Assembly (NCBI GenBank): GCA_900543845.1
Contig: UQTD01000017.1
Coordinates: 1 to 30,600 of the forward strand
DNA from: an uncultured Collinsella sp.
Lineage (GTDB): Bacteria > Actinomycetota > Coriobacteriia > Coriobacteriales > Coriobacteriaceae
DNA: 30,600 nucleotides
Reading direction: 5' to 3'
Below are positions 1-6,144 of the stretch, one piece after another. Below the pieces are notes generated by a model. That model had not been told where the DNA came from. It did not search any database and saw only the letters and a program-made list of their open reading frames with translations. The position numbers and the translations under genes were made by a program. Each line of letters opens with the position of its first letter. Position 1 is the stretch's first letter.

Positions 1-348
1 GTCGTGATCCTACCGCAGGCCGCCGACCGCCTCGTCGAGATAGCGGCCTCGCGCGCCGCCGAGGGCCGCGAGTGGATGTGCGACCGGGGCGACGGACTGC
101 CCATGAACCGGAGCATTTGCAACGACCGCTGGCGGAAACTCTGCGCCGCCCGCGGCATCGAGCACATCCCGTGGTCGAACCTGCGCAACTCGTGGCGTAC
201 GATAGCGGAGGTCGAGCTTCGCCTGCCGTGGGACCTCATAGAGATGCTGATGGGCCACGCCCTCCCCGGCGTGTCGGGACGGCACTATATCCGCCCCACC
301 GCCGAGCAGGTCGTCCGCGCCACCTTCGACGCGCTTGGGATAAGTTAG
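1..348 (+). CDS. Tyrosine recombinase/phage integrase, C-terminal part (5' end outside window)
   Basis: The frame is open from base 1 and stops at TAG 346-348, so only about the last 115 residues are visible. The fragment matches the C-terminal catalytic half of tyrosine recombinases, which cut and rejoin DNA through a covalent tyrosine intermediate. The Leu-Arg of the box II motif is at bases 181-186, Gly-His of the later motif at 253-258, and the likely nucleophile Tyr (context HYIRP) at 286-288. The usual HxLRH motif reads Ser-Asn-Leu-Arg-Asn here, so both histidines are replaced, which is atypical though the Arg, the second His and the Tyr remain. The gene ends next to the repeat array at 420-725, as expected near the end of an integrated element. 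It may be the end of an island or a decayed integrase; the missing N-terminal half prevents a choice. Confidence 0.75.
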   Translation, partial: VVILPQAADRLVEIAASRAAEGREWMCDRGDGLPMNRSICNDRWRKLCAARGIEHIPWSNLRNSWRTIAEVELRLPWDLIEMLMGHALPGVSGRHYIRPTAEQVVRATFDALGIS

Positions 349-419
349 GATATTCACCCGCAAAGCCGCAGGTAGATGGCACGCCGTTAGTTGTGGCAGT
401 ATTAAGATTTGCAGCCCAA

Positions 420-456
420 AACCACCGCAAAGGGGACAGGCACCTTTGCGGTGGTT
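420..456. repeat. Outer hairpin A of the array
   Basis: A perfect 14-base inverted repeat, AACCACCGCAAAGG at 420-433 and CCTTTGCGGTGGTT at 443-456, with the 9-base loop GGACAGGCA. No T-run follows on either strand, so it does not look like an intrinsic terminator. The same arm sequence returns at 701-724. Confidence 0.8.
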
Positions 457-465
457 CCCACAAAC

Positions 466-522
466 ATCTCGATCTGTAACAGTTAGAGCCCATTTTTCGG
501 CCCACCTGTTACAGATCGAGAT
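466..522. repeat. Palindromic unit 1
   Basis: A perfect 17-base inverted repeat, ATCTCGATCTGTAACAG at 466-482 and its reverse complement at 506-522, around a 23-base loop that contains AGCCC and CGGCC. It is the best preserved of three units that start about 80 bases apart. Confidence 0.85.
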
Positions 523-545
523 ATTCAAATTCCGCTGAGAAGATA

Positions 546-601
546 ATCTCGATCTGTAACAGTAACTCGGCAAAATCGACTCAAGATGTTACGGATCAAG
601 A
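546..601. repeat. Palindromic unit 2 (degenerate right arm)
   Basis: The left arm 546-562 is identical to the left arm of unit 1. The right arm 587-601 reads TGTTACGGATCAAGA and has diverged at a few positions. The sequence after it, ACAAACGACC, is also found just after unit 3, so units 2 and 3 probably arose by duplication of a segment longer than the palindrome. Confidence 0.75.
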
Positions 602-626
602 CAAACGACCGATATCGACCTAAATA

Positions 627-683
627 ATCTCAATCTGTAACATCTAGCCCGTTTTCGGCCTTACAACTGTTACAGATCAAGAC
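627..683. repeat. Palindromic unit 3
   Basis: The left arm ATCTCAATCTGTAACA is at 627-642 and the right arm TGTTACAGATCAAGA at 668-682. Its loop carries TAGCCCGTTTTCGGCC, close to the loop of unit 1, so loop as well as arm is partly conserved. Confidence 0.75.
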
Positions 684-700
684 AAACAAACGACCCGAGC

Positions 701-724
701 CACCGCAAAGGTACCTTTGTGGTG
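701..724. repeat. Outer hairpin C of the array
   Basis: CACCGCAAAGGT at 701-712 is followed directly by ACCTTTGTGGTG at 713-724, an inverted repeat with one mismatch that would be a G-U pair in RNA. It is hairpin A with most of the loop missing, and closes the array just before the SGNH hydrolase stop codon. Confidence 0.75.
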
Positions 725-736
725 CTTTGGATCGCG

Positions 737-1396
737 CTACTCTCCGAGCATCTCTTGGAGTTTGGCTGCCACGGCGTGGCCCAGGCTCTCGTGGCTTTCG
801 GGCATCATGTGCAGATAATCGATATCGCCCGGCTCGGCAAACTCGGCGGCATTCAAAAAATCGCAGTCAAACTGCTCGGCCACGTGCGCGTAGTACTCGA
901 CAAAATGCTCCGAGGCCTCGACGGAATGCTTGTCAAAATCGGTCATATATACATCGGCGATCTGCGGCTTGATCTTGATAGGAGCCATCAGCAGAATGCG
1001 CGGACAAGGCGCAGCGTCGGTCCACGGAAACGCGCGGACGGTGCGAATCAGCGCCATGGCGCCACGGGCGATATCGGAAGCCGTCACGTTAAAGACCGTC
1101 TTACAGTCGTTGGTGCCCAGCATGATCACAATGGCGTCCAGCGGCTTATGGGCCTCGAGCAGCATCGGAAGCGCGCGAATACCGTTGAGGTTAGTGTCCA
1201 GATGGCACATATCGTCGCGCACCGTCGTGCGGCCGTTGAGCCCCTCCTCAATCACATGCCAGCCCTCGCCCAGGTCACGCTGCGCCACACCGCACCAGCG
1301 CACATCCTGCGCATAGCGCACCGCGGTGCCATCGCGCATACCCGCCGGATCATAGCCATAGGTATTGCTGTCACCAAAGCACAGAACGTTTTTCAT
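737..1396 (-). CDS. SGNH/GDSL-family esterase
   Basis: A 219-residue SGNH hydrolase, a family of serine esterases and acyltransferases with no signal peptide here, so probably cytoplasmic. All four blocks are visible: GDS with the nucleophile Ser at residues 8-10, GLNGRTT at 52-58, GTND at 94-97, and Asp-Tyr-Leu-His at 193-196 as the catalytic Asp and His. The GLNGRTT and GTND contexts resemble the arylesterase/acyltransferase branch typified by Mycobacterium smegmatis MsAcT; that assignment is an inference. I chose the ATG at 1394-1396 because it starts at MKNVLCFGDS, the usual N-terminus of the family, and has GAGGAGC just upstream; a longer frame to 1489 would run through a terminator. The substrate cannot be told from sequence. 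It is transcribed on its own, behind the terminator of the upstream gene. Confidence 0.88.
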   Translation of the reverse strand: MKNVLCFGDSNTYGYDPAGMRDGTAVRYAQDVRWCGVAQRDLGEGWHVIEEGLNGRTTVRDDMCHLDTNLNGIRALPMLLEAHKPLDAIVIMLGTNDCKTVFNVTASDIARGAMALIRTVRAFPWTDAAPCPRILLMAPIKIKPQIADVYMTDFDKHSVEASEHFVEYYAHVAEQFDCDFLNAAEFAEPGDIDYLHMMPESHESLGHAVAAKLQEMLGE

Positions 1397-1412
1397 CGTA
1401 AGCTCCTCACTC

Positions 1413-1447
1413 AATAAAAAGCCGACGGGAGCAGCCCCGTCGGCTCG
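1413..1447 (-). terminator. Rho-independent terminator of the PARG-like gene
   Basis: A 10-base perfect stem, 1422-1431 with 1438-1447, loop AGCAGC, is followed on the minus strand by TTTTATT. It lies 24 bases after the stop of the PARG-like gene and directly before the ribosome binding site of the esterase, so it should separate the two. Confidence 0.85.
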
Positions 1448-1470
1448 GCATGTCGCATCACGCGCACCGT

Positions 1471-2619
1471 TTACAAGTATTTGCGCCAATCGTCATCGTC
1501 CTCGTCGTCCTCGGCAGCGGCCTGAGCCTGCTCGGTGGCACGGGCGGCCGCAGCGCGTGCGGCAACCTGGGCATAGGACTCCTCGTTGCGCTCGGGGAAG
1601 TTTGCCAGCACGTGCTCGAACTTGGCAAAATCCTCATCCCAGCGCGTAGAAGGCACGGCAAAGAACACCTGCTTGACCTTAAAGTCGCCCGATGCGAGCT
1701 CCTCGCAGAAGAGCTCTGCCACGGCCTCGGCGTCAAAGCCGTTATTGTCGCAACCCCAAGCACCCAGTACGAGCTTCTCGCGACCCAGCTCGTCGCAAAT
1801 GGCAAGCGCAAAGCGGATGCGATCGCGCAGAGCGTCAAGCAAGGCATCGTCGCTCACGCGATACTCCTGGCGGGCACGCTTGGCGTTGGGCGCGGCGGCC
1901 ACGATTACGTCGGCATAGGCGTGCACATGGTTGCGATCGAAGCGCACCGCGGGCACCACCAGCGCACGGTTGCGGTACAGCTCGCAGTTGATGTTGCGGC
2001 GACGGTTCTCACCGTACCACTTACGCTGCTTGTCGAGTACGTTGTACAGGTACGAATCGGCGCAGAGCGTCGCCTCCTGGCCCAGGTAACCCTGGATATA
2101 GCCGCCGCCCGGATTGGTAAACGAGGCAAAGGCAAGCACAGCCATATCGCAGAACTGCGCATAGCCGCGGCCGTTATCGAGGATTGCCTGCGTGGCGGAG
2201 GCATCAAGCACAGTGACCTCGGGCAGGGCCGGAGCAGCCTCCTCCGCGGGCGCGGACTCAGCCTCGTCGGCCAACTCGGTGGACTCGAGCGCCACCTCGG
2301 GCTCGACCGCGGTCTCCACCTCGGCAGCCTCTACCTCGGCAGCGTCAGCCTCGGCAGCATCGGCCTCCACAGCCTCGGCAGCCTGCTCCTCAGCAGCCGC
2401 CGCCTTCTGGGCCTTGGCCTTCATCGCCGCGACAAAACCGGCAGGCATACCATCGAACTCGCGTACGCCGGCAAGCGAACGCTCGATGTCCTTGGCGCAG
2501 GCCTCGGACACAGCCGCCACATGGCGCTCGGCGGCCTTGGCACGCGCCTCGCGCTTGGGATTGGGCTGACCCGCTCGGTTAGACCTGCGGTTACGGTTCC
2601 TGTTGTCGACATCTGCCAT
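1471..2619 (-). CDS. TIGR02452/DUF2263 (microbial PARG-like) protein with Ala/Glu-rich N-terminal extension
   Basis: A 382-residue protein. Residues 135-345 match the TIGR02452/DUF2263 macrodomain-related fold of bacterial poly(ADP-ribose) glycohydrolases: FASFTNPGGG ending at 173, QEATLC at 181-186, and LGAWGC ending at 290. In the family the GGG...QEE signature binds ADP-ribose and the second Glu is catalytic; here that position is Ala183 (codon at 2071-2073), so hydrolysis may be lost while binding remains. Residues 1-30 are basic (RNRNRRSNR), and about 73-135 are Ala/Glu-rich with short tandem EAAEVE-type repeats that look like a flexible linker. The C-terminus is acidic (EDDEDDDDW). The ATG at 2619 has AAAGGTGG upstream. 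It is followed by its own terminator. No ADP-ribosyltransferase or toxin gene is adjacent, so the partner is unknown. Confidence 0.85.
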   Translation of the reverse strand: MADVDNRNRNRRSNRAGQPNPKREARAKAAERHVAAVSEACAKDIERSLAGVREFDGMPAGFVAAMKAKAQKAAAAEEQAAEAVEADAAEADAAEVEAAEVETAVEPEVALESTELADEAESAPAEEAAPALPEVTVLDASATQAILDNGRGYAQFCDMAVLAFASFTNPGGGYIQGYLGQEATLCADSYLYNVLDKQRKWYGENRRRNINCELYRNRALVVPAVRFDRNHVHAYADVIVAAAPNAKRARQEYRVSDDALLDALRDRIRFALAICDELGREKLVLGAWGCDNNGFDAEAVAELFCEELASGDFKVKQVFFAVPSTRWDEDFAKFEHVLANFPERNEESYAQVAARAAAARATEQAQAAAEDDEDDDDWRKYL

Positions 2620-2688
2620 ACGTGGCCACCTTTCCTGTCGCTGCCGCTATCGGCTTTTTCCCATCCATGATACCCCGCCACGCACAAA

Positions 2689-2711
2689 AAAGACGGCCCC
2701 GAAGGACCGCC
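2689..2711 (-). terminator. Rho-independent terminator of the Bax-inhibitor-1 gene
   Basis: On the minus strand GGCGGTCC, loop TTCG, GGGCCGTC is followed by six T residues. The stem has two G-U pairs and a stable UUCG tetraloop. It lies about 50 bases beyond the stop of the membrane protein gene. Confidence 0.85.
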
Positions 2712-2758
2712 TTTCGTATCGTTTTACCGTGTCCGGCAGGAAGCGTCGCAACGCCACG

Positions 2759-3454
2759 CTAGTCGCGACGACCGAGAATGTTCAGGATGCGCAGGAACAC
2801 GTTGATAATGTCCACGAACAGATTGGACGCCATGAGCACCGCATTGGGCAGCGTGGGCGGCACCGTCGTGGCAGCATAGGTGTCGTAGCCAATAAACCCG
2901 GCGAACACCACGATCACGATCAGATCGGTGATGGACTGCGAGACGCCCATGAACATCAGCACGATCTCGACCAGAATCGTGGCAAGCAGGATGCCAAAAC
3001 CGATGCCGTACACACGCTGGAAGAACTTGGGGAAGGTCACGCCCAGCGCACCGAAGACAAAGGTGATGGCAGCGGTGGCGATAAAGGCGGTGTTGATGGT
3101 GGGCAGGTCGTAGTTTGCAAGGCCAAACGACGCGGTCAGGCCAAAGGTGCTCGCAAAGATCACGTAACCCGCGAGCGACAGGCCCACGGACTGCTTGCTG
3201 GCGGCAGCAGACATCATGACGATGCCGACAATAGTCAGGATAAACGAGCCAAAGACCAGTGGCAGGGCGGCCCCGCTCATCATCATGCGGGCAAACGCCA
3301 TGGTGCTCGTAAAGTAAGCACCGGCGCCCATGGCGCAAAAGCCCAAGAAGATGAGGGCAGACATGGCAAGATTGTACGCGCGCGGCGACATCTCCTTGGC
3401 GCGGCTTGCGCCGGTCTCGATGGGGCCGTTCTGATAGCCCTGGATATCGTTCAT
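2759..3454 (-). CDS. Bax inhibitor-1 (YccA/YbhL/YetJ) family membrane protein
   Basis: A 231-residue integral membrane protein with about seven hydrophobic segments from residue 30 to the C-terminus, typical of the BI-1 family. Bacterial members such as Bacillus subtilis YetJ are pH-sensitive calcium leak channels; others are linked to membrane protein quality control. Two conserved late acidic positions are visible: Asp in GYDTYAA and Asp in FVDIINVFLRILN near the C-terminus, which correspond to the aspartate pair that gates YetJ. The ATG at 3454 is chosen over one eight codons upstream because AAAGGA lies seven bases before it and the product then starts MNDIQGYQN. The gene is followed by a strong terminator and seems monocistronic. 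Its physiological role here is not shown by the context. Confidence 0.9.
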   Translation of the reverse strand: MNDIQGYQNGPIETGASRAKEMSPRAYNLAMSALIFLGFCAMGAGAYFTSTMAFARMMMSGAALPLVFGSFILTIVGIVMMSAAASKQSVGLSLAGYVIFASTFGLTASFGLANYDLPTINTAFIATAAITFVFGALGVTFPKFFQRVYGIGFGILLATILVEIVLMFMGVSQSITDLIVIVVFAGFIGYDTYAATTVPPTLPNAVLMASNLFVDIINVFLRILNILGRRD

Positions 3455-3481
3455 ACTTCGTCCTTTCAAAAAGCGCACGAC

Positions 3482-3546
3482 AGCGCCGTAGGTGACAAGA
3501 TTCCTGCCATTGTACCCGAATGCCGCACGTCCTTACCTACGGCGCT
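3482..3546. repeat. 12-base perfect inverted repeat between two genes
   Basis: AGCGCCGTAGGT at 3482-3493 and ACCTACGGCGCT at 3535-3546 flank 41 bases. The right arm includes the last codons of the small unknown gene and the left arm lies in the leader of the BI-1 gene. No T-run follows, so it is not a standard terminator. It could be a long-loop RNA structure or a binding site, or chance. Confidence 0.5.
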
Positions 3547-3871
3547 CGCCCTCAAGCGTACGATCAAAGGCCCAGACCCACCAACGCATCACGTGCGCCT
3601 GCGAGCCGTCCGCCCGCTCGCGCGTCTGGTCCTCCAGATACAACTCGGTCGCGTGCCCGCCAAAACGCACCTTATACGTTGACGTACGGATGCCGTGGAC
3701 CGTTAAGCCAAACCCGGTTGTCGAGATAATTTCGTCAATCGTAAAACAACGGCCGTCGACCCAGCAGACGGTGACCGGCACGACCTGTCCGCCCGCGAGG
3801 ATGCGAGCCACGACGTCCACATACTGCTTGTGCACGCGCCGAGTTTTGCCGTCTGTCTGTCGATATTCCAT
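3533..3871 (-). CDS. Small conserved-looking protein of unknown function
   Basis: I do not recognise a family with certainty. The 112-residue product starting at the ATG 3869-3871 (MEYRQTDGKTRR) has a basic N-terminus, a central segment VVPVTVCWVDGRCFTIDEI that predicts as beta strands, and a C-terminal MRWWVWAFDRTLEGERRR. The strand-rich pattern with a paired Trp loosely recalls DUF6504-type proteins, a guess only. It has no membrane segment or signal peptide. The frame stays open to 3958, but residues before this Met look like translated leader. The G-run before the chosen ATG (AGGGGGC) is closer to the start than is usual, so the start is uncertain. It sits divergently from the phosphate transporter gene across a 250-base gap. 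Confidence 0.6.
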   Translation of the reverse strand: MEYRQTDGKTRRVHKQYVDVVARILAGGQVVPVTVCWVDGRCFTIDEIISTTGFGLTVHGIRTSTYKVRFGGHATELYLEDQTRERADGSQAHVMRWWVWAFDRTLEGERRR

Positions 3872-4121
3872 GCCCCCTATTATCGAACGCGTGTTTGCAT
3901 GTTGTAAAGCGAACAGACTGTGGTTTTGGGGTGTTGGGGCGCGCACGCGTGTCCTCATGGCGTGTTAGCAAAAAGAATACCCGCGGTCAACAGGGCAAAT
4001 ATTCAATTTTAGTGCCAAAAAATTCACTTCTCCCATCAGAACTCGGTAAAGAAACCCGCAGGAGGTGATACGATTTATCATGTTTTTGTAACGTGTCTGC
4101 AAACTTCGAGAAAGCCCATAT
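3872..4121. promoter_or_regulatory. Divergent intergenic region, with a strong Shine-Dalgarno far upstream of pit
   Basis: This 250-base gap separates a leftward and a rightward gene and must hold both promoters; I find no convincing -35/-10 pair. AGGAGGTGAT at about 4060-4069 is a near-perfect match to the 16S rRNA 3' end but lies more than 50 bases before the pit ATG at 4122. The nearest ATG after it, 4080-4082, opens a frame of only Met-Phe-Leu before TAA. The pit start itself has only the weak CGAGAAAG. Confidence 0.5.
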
Positions 4122-5171
4122 ATGGACGTAACGTTCTCAACCTTCCTCGGCCAAATTGTGTCGAACCCAGTCCTTGCCGTCACCGTGATTCTCGCGCTCG
4201 GCGCCATCTTCGTCAACGGATGGACCGACGCGCCCAACGCCATCGCGACCTGTGTCACTACGCGTTGCATGCCCGCCCGCGCCGCCATTCTCATGAGCGC
4301 CGCATTCAACTTCTTGGGCGTGCTCATCATGACGCACTTTAACGCGAGCGTCGCCAACACCATCTCACATATCGTCGACTTTGGCGGAAACAGCACCATG
4401 GCGCTTGCGTGCCTCTGCGCTGCTCTGTTCTCCATCGTCGTCTACGGTGCCACGGCATCGCGTTTTGGTATCCCCACCTCGCAAAGCCACAGCCTTATCG
4501 CCGGCCTGACCGGTGCCGCTATCGCCCTCGGCGGCGCGAACAGCGTCAACGTCCACGAGTGGATGAAGGTCATCTACGGCCTGGCGCTCTCCATCGGCCT
4601 GGGCTTTGTCATGGGCTGGATCCTGTGCAAACTCGTCTCGATTCTGTTTGCCGCCGCCAATAGGCGACGTGCCAATGTCTTCTTTAAATACGCTCAGATC
4701 GCGAGTGCCGCGGCCATGAGCTTTATGCATGGCGCGCAGGATGGACAGAAGTTCATCGGCGTGCTCTTTTTAGGCGTGGCCTTCGCCAACGGCCAGACGA
4801 GCGTCGGCGATGCCGGCATCCCCATCTGGATTATGCTGCTGTGCTCGGCCACCATGGGCATCGGCACCAGCGTGGGCGGCGAGCGCATCATCAAGTCCGT
4901 CGGCCAGAGCATGGTCAAGCTCGAGAAGTATCAGGGATTCTCCGCCGACCTCGCGGGCGCCGCGAATCTGCTGCTTGCCACCCTTACCGGTATCCCCGTG
5001 TCCTCCACCCACATCAAGACCTGCGCCATCATGGGCGTCGGTGCCGTCAAGCGCCTTTCGGCCATCAACTTCGGCGTGGTCAAGGACATGATGTTCACCT
5101 GGTTCTTCACCTTCCCCGCCTGCGGACTCATCAGCTTTGTCATGGCCAAGCTGTTCATGATGTTCATCTAG
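4122..5171 (+). CDS. pit: Low-affinity inorganic phosphate transporter, PiT family
   Basis: A 349-residue polytopic membrane protein of the PiT family, which carries metal-phosphate into the cell by cation symport. The signature segment NGWTDAPNAIATCVTTR at about residues 32-48 is the PiT counterpart of GANDxxN, and the second inverted copy is seen late as GIPVSSTHIKTCAIMGVG. Around ten hydrophobic segments are visible, with a hydrophilic loop around residues 170-190. Length is near the lower end for the family. The ATG at 4122 is the only start possible, since the frame has a stop at 4089-4091 and no other start codon between. It is followed after 67 bases by a DUF47 protein, the usual partner of PiT, so the two form a transport operon distinct from the pst genes at 9.5-14 kb. 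Confidence 0.93.
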   Translation: MDVTFSTFLGQIVSNPVLAVTVILALGAIFVNGWTDAPNAIATCVTTRCMPARAAILMSAAFNFLGVLIMTHFNASVANTISHIVDFGGNSTMALACLCAALFSIVVYGATASRFGIPTSQSHSLIAGLTGAAIALGGANSVNVHEWMKVIYGLALSIGLGFVMGWILCKLVSILFAAANRRRANVFFKYAQIASAAAMSFMHGAQDGQKFIGVLFLGVAFANGQTSVGDAGIPIWIMLLCSATMGIGTSVGGERIIKSVGQSMVKLEKYQGFSADLAGAANLLLATLTGIPVSSTHIKTCAIMGVGAVKRLSAINFGVVKDMMFTWFFTFPACGLISFVMAKLFMMFI

Positions 5172-5238
5172 TCAAACCGAGCGTCCATCCGGACCGTAAT
5201 ACCTCGCCCACCCGACTTCGCCTCGAAAGGACCCACTC

Positions 5239-5862
5239 ATGGCAAAGAAACCCGATTCGTTCTACTTCGACAACTACGTCGCCTGCGCCGACCTTGCCGT
5301 CCAGGCCGCTGAGCTACTCACCAAGATTTTCGAGAACTTCGATCCCGCAAGGATTCACGATATGCTCAACAAGATGCACGCGATCGAGCATGCGGCCGAT
5401 AAGAAGCACCATGAGCTTGAGGACGCTCTGCTCACGGCCTTTATCACCCCGCTTGAGCGCGAGGACCTGGACCTGATGAGCTGCTCGCTCGACACCGTGC
5501 TCGATCGTATCGAGGGCGTCGTGCAGCGCGTCTACTTCACCAACATCCAGAGCATCCATCCCGATGCCATCGTGATCGCCCACAAGGTGACCGACGCCTG
5601 CCGCGCCATGAAGGACCTGATGGTCGAGCTGCCCAACTACCGCAAGTCCAAGACCCTGCGCGAACTCGTCATCCAGATCAACACGATTGAGTCCGAGGCC
5701 GACGAGCTCTACATCAACGCTATGCGCAACCTGCACGTCAACGGCAAGGACCCGCTCGAGGTCATCGCCTGGCGTGACGTTTACGCCTTCCTGGAGTACT
5801 GCGCTGACTGCTGTGAGAATGTGGCCGATGTCGTGGATTCGATTGTCATGAAGAACAGTTAA
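5239..5862 (+). CDS. DUF47 family PhoU-like accessory protein of PiT
   Basis: A 207-residue, almost wholly helical protein of the DUF47/PhoU-like family. Members encoded next to PiT transporters are thought to regulate them or assist assembly at the inner face of the membrane. Family features include the early DNYVACADLAVQAAELL helix, the ExxAD-type acidic motif in IEHAADKKHHELED (about residues 52-65), and the repeat of that motif in IESEADELYINAMRNL (about 148-163), which in PhoU-like proteins bind metal ions. The ATG has AAAGGA nine bases upstream. It is cotranscribed with pit. After the stop comes a large hairpin repeat rather than a normal terminator. Confidence 0.9.
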   Translation: MAKKPDSFYFDNYVACADLAVQAAELLTKIFENFDPARIHDMLNKMHAIEHAADKKHHELEDALLTAFITPLEREDLDLMSCSLDTVLDRIEGVVQRVYFTNIQSIHPDAIVIAHKVTDACRAMKDLMVELPNYRKSKTLRELVIQINTIESEADELYINAMRNLHVNGKDPLEVIAWRDVYAFLEYCADCCENVADVVDSIVMKNS

Positions 5863-5882
5863 TTAGCGGTACGCATCCCACC

Positions 5883-5966
5883 GGCGAAGGCCCGGCACCT
5901 ATTTGCTTTCTCACTCCGGCTGCACGGCAGAGTCGTTCGAAAGTAAATAGGTGTCGGGCCTTCGCC
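5883..5966. repeat. Large imperfect inverted repeat (REP/RAYT-like hairpin)
   Basis: The 28-base arms 5883-5910 and 5939-5966 differ at only two positions, and both differences give G-U pairs in rightward RNA. The loop is 28 bases. The arm contains GGCGAAGGCCCGGCACC followed by TATTTGC. No T-run follows, so this is not a classic terminator, though it could protect or end the pit-DUF47 message. It shares GGCACCT with hairpin A at 420-456, which hints at one family of dispersed elements. Confidence 0.8.
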
Positions 5967-5987
5967 TTACGTACCACCATTGGAACT

Positions 5988-6113
5988 TTGGCTGATAGTT
6001 TTAGCGCAATGGGGGCTTGGCTGAAGGGACCTTTGGTACCCGTTCGGACACTTTAGCCCTTGATGAGCGTTTGGCTGATTGCTGCTTTGGGTACTCTTTG
6101 GGTTACTTTGGGT
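5988..6113. repeat. Short direct repeats in the T/G-rich nitroreductase leader
   Basis: TTGGCTGA occurs three times (5988-5995, 6017-6024, 6071-6078), and TTTGGGT occurs three times in close phase (6086-6092, 6097-6103, 6107-6113). The second set is spaced 11 and 10 bases apart, about one helical turn. The stretch is unusually poor in C on the plus strand. No clear -10 or -35 box is seen. Confidence 0.5.
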
Positions 6114-6144
6114 TTGTTTGATTTTTAATTGTAGGAGGGCTTGT

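Larger units (their letters stand above)
349..736. other. 388-base non-coding stretch holding a palindromic repeat array
   Basis: No credible gene is seen between the integrase stop and the SGNH hydrolase stop. From 420 to 725 the stretch is almost entirely inverted repeats: two hairpins with CCACCGCAAAGG arms at the outside and three related palindromic units with a GATCTGTAACA core between them. It is more AT-rich than the genes around it. The short frames that cross it have no ribosome binding site and no recognisable protein. Confidence 0.7.

Noticed and set aside
10..573. Leftward open frame of 187 codons over the integrase end and repeats
   Set aside because: It runs antisense to the recombinase motifs and through the palindromes. 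No ribosome binding site or recognisable product.
420..683. CRISPR array
   Set aside because: The units are long palindromes with loops, only three in number and not separated by unique spacers of even size around a short identical repeat. No cas gene is nearby.
1450..2670. Rightward open frame of 406 codons
   Set aside because: It is antisense to the PARG-like gene and crosses its leader. The Leu/Gly repeats come from the Ala/Glu linker read backwards.
6001..6060. Possible small structured RNA or tRNA
   Set aside because: GGGACCTTTGGTACCCGTTCGGAC looks partly tRNA-like, but no acceptor stem or T-arm of the right length can be drawn.
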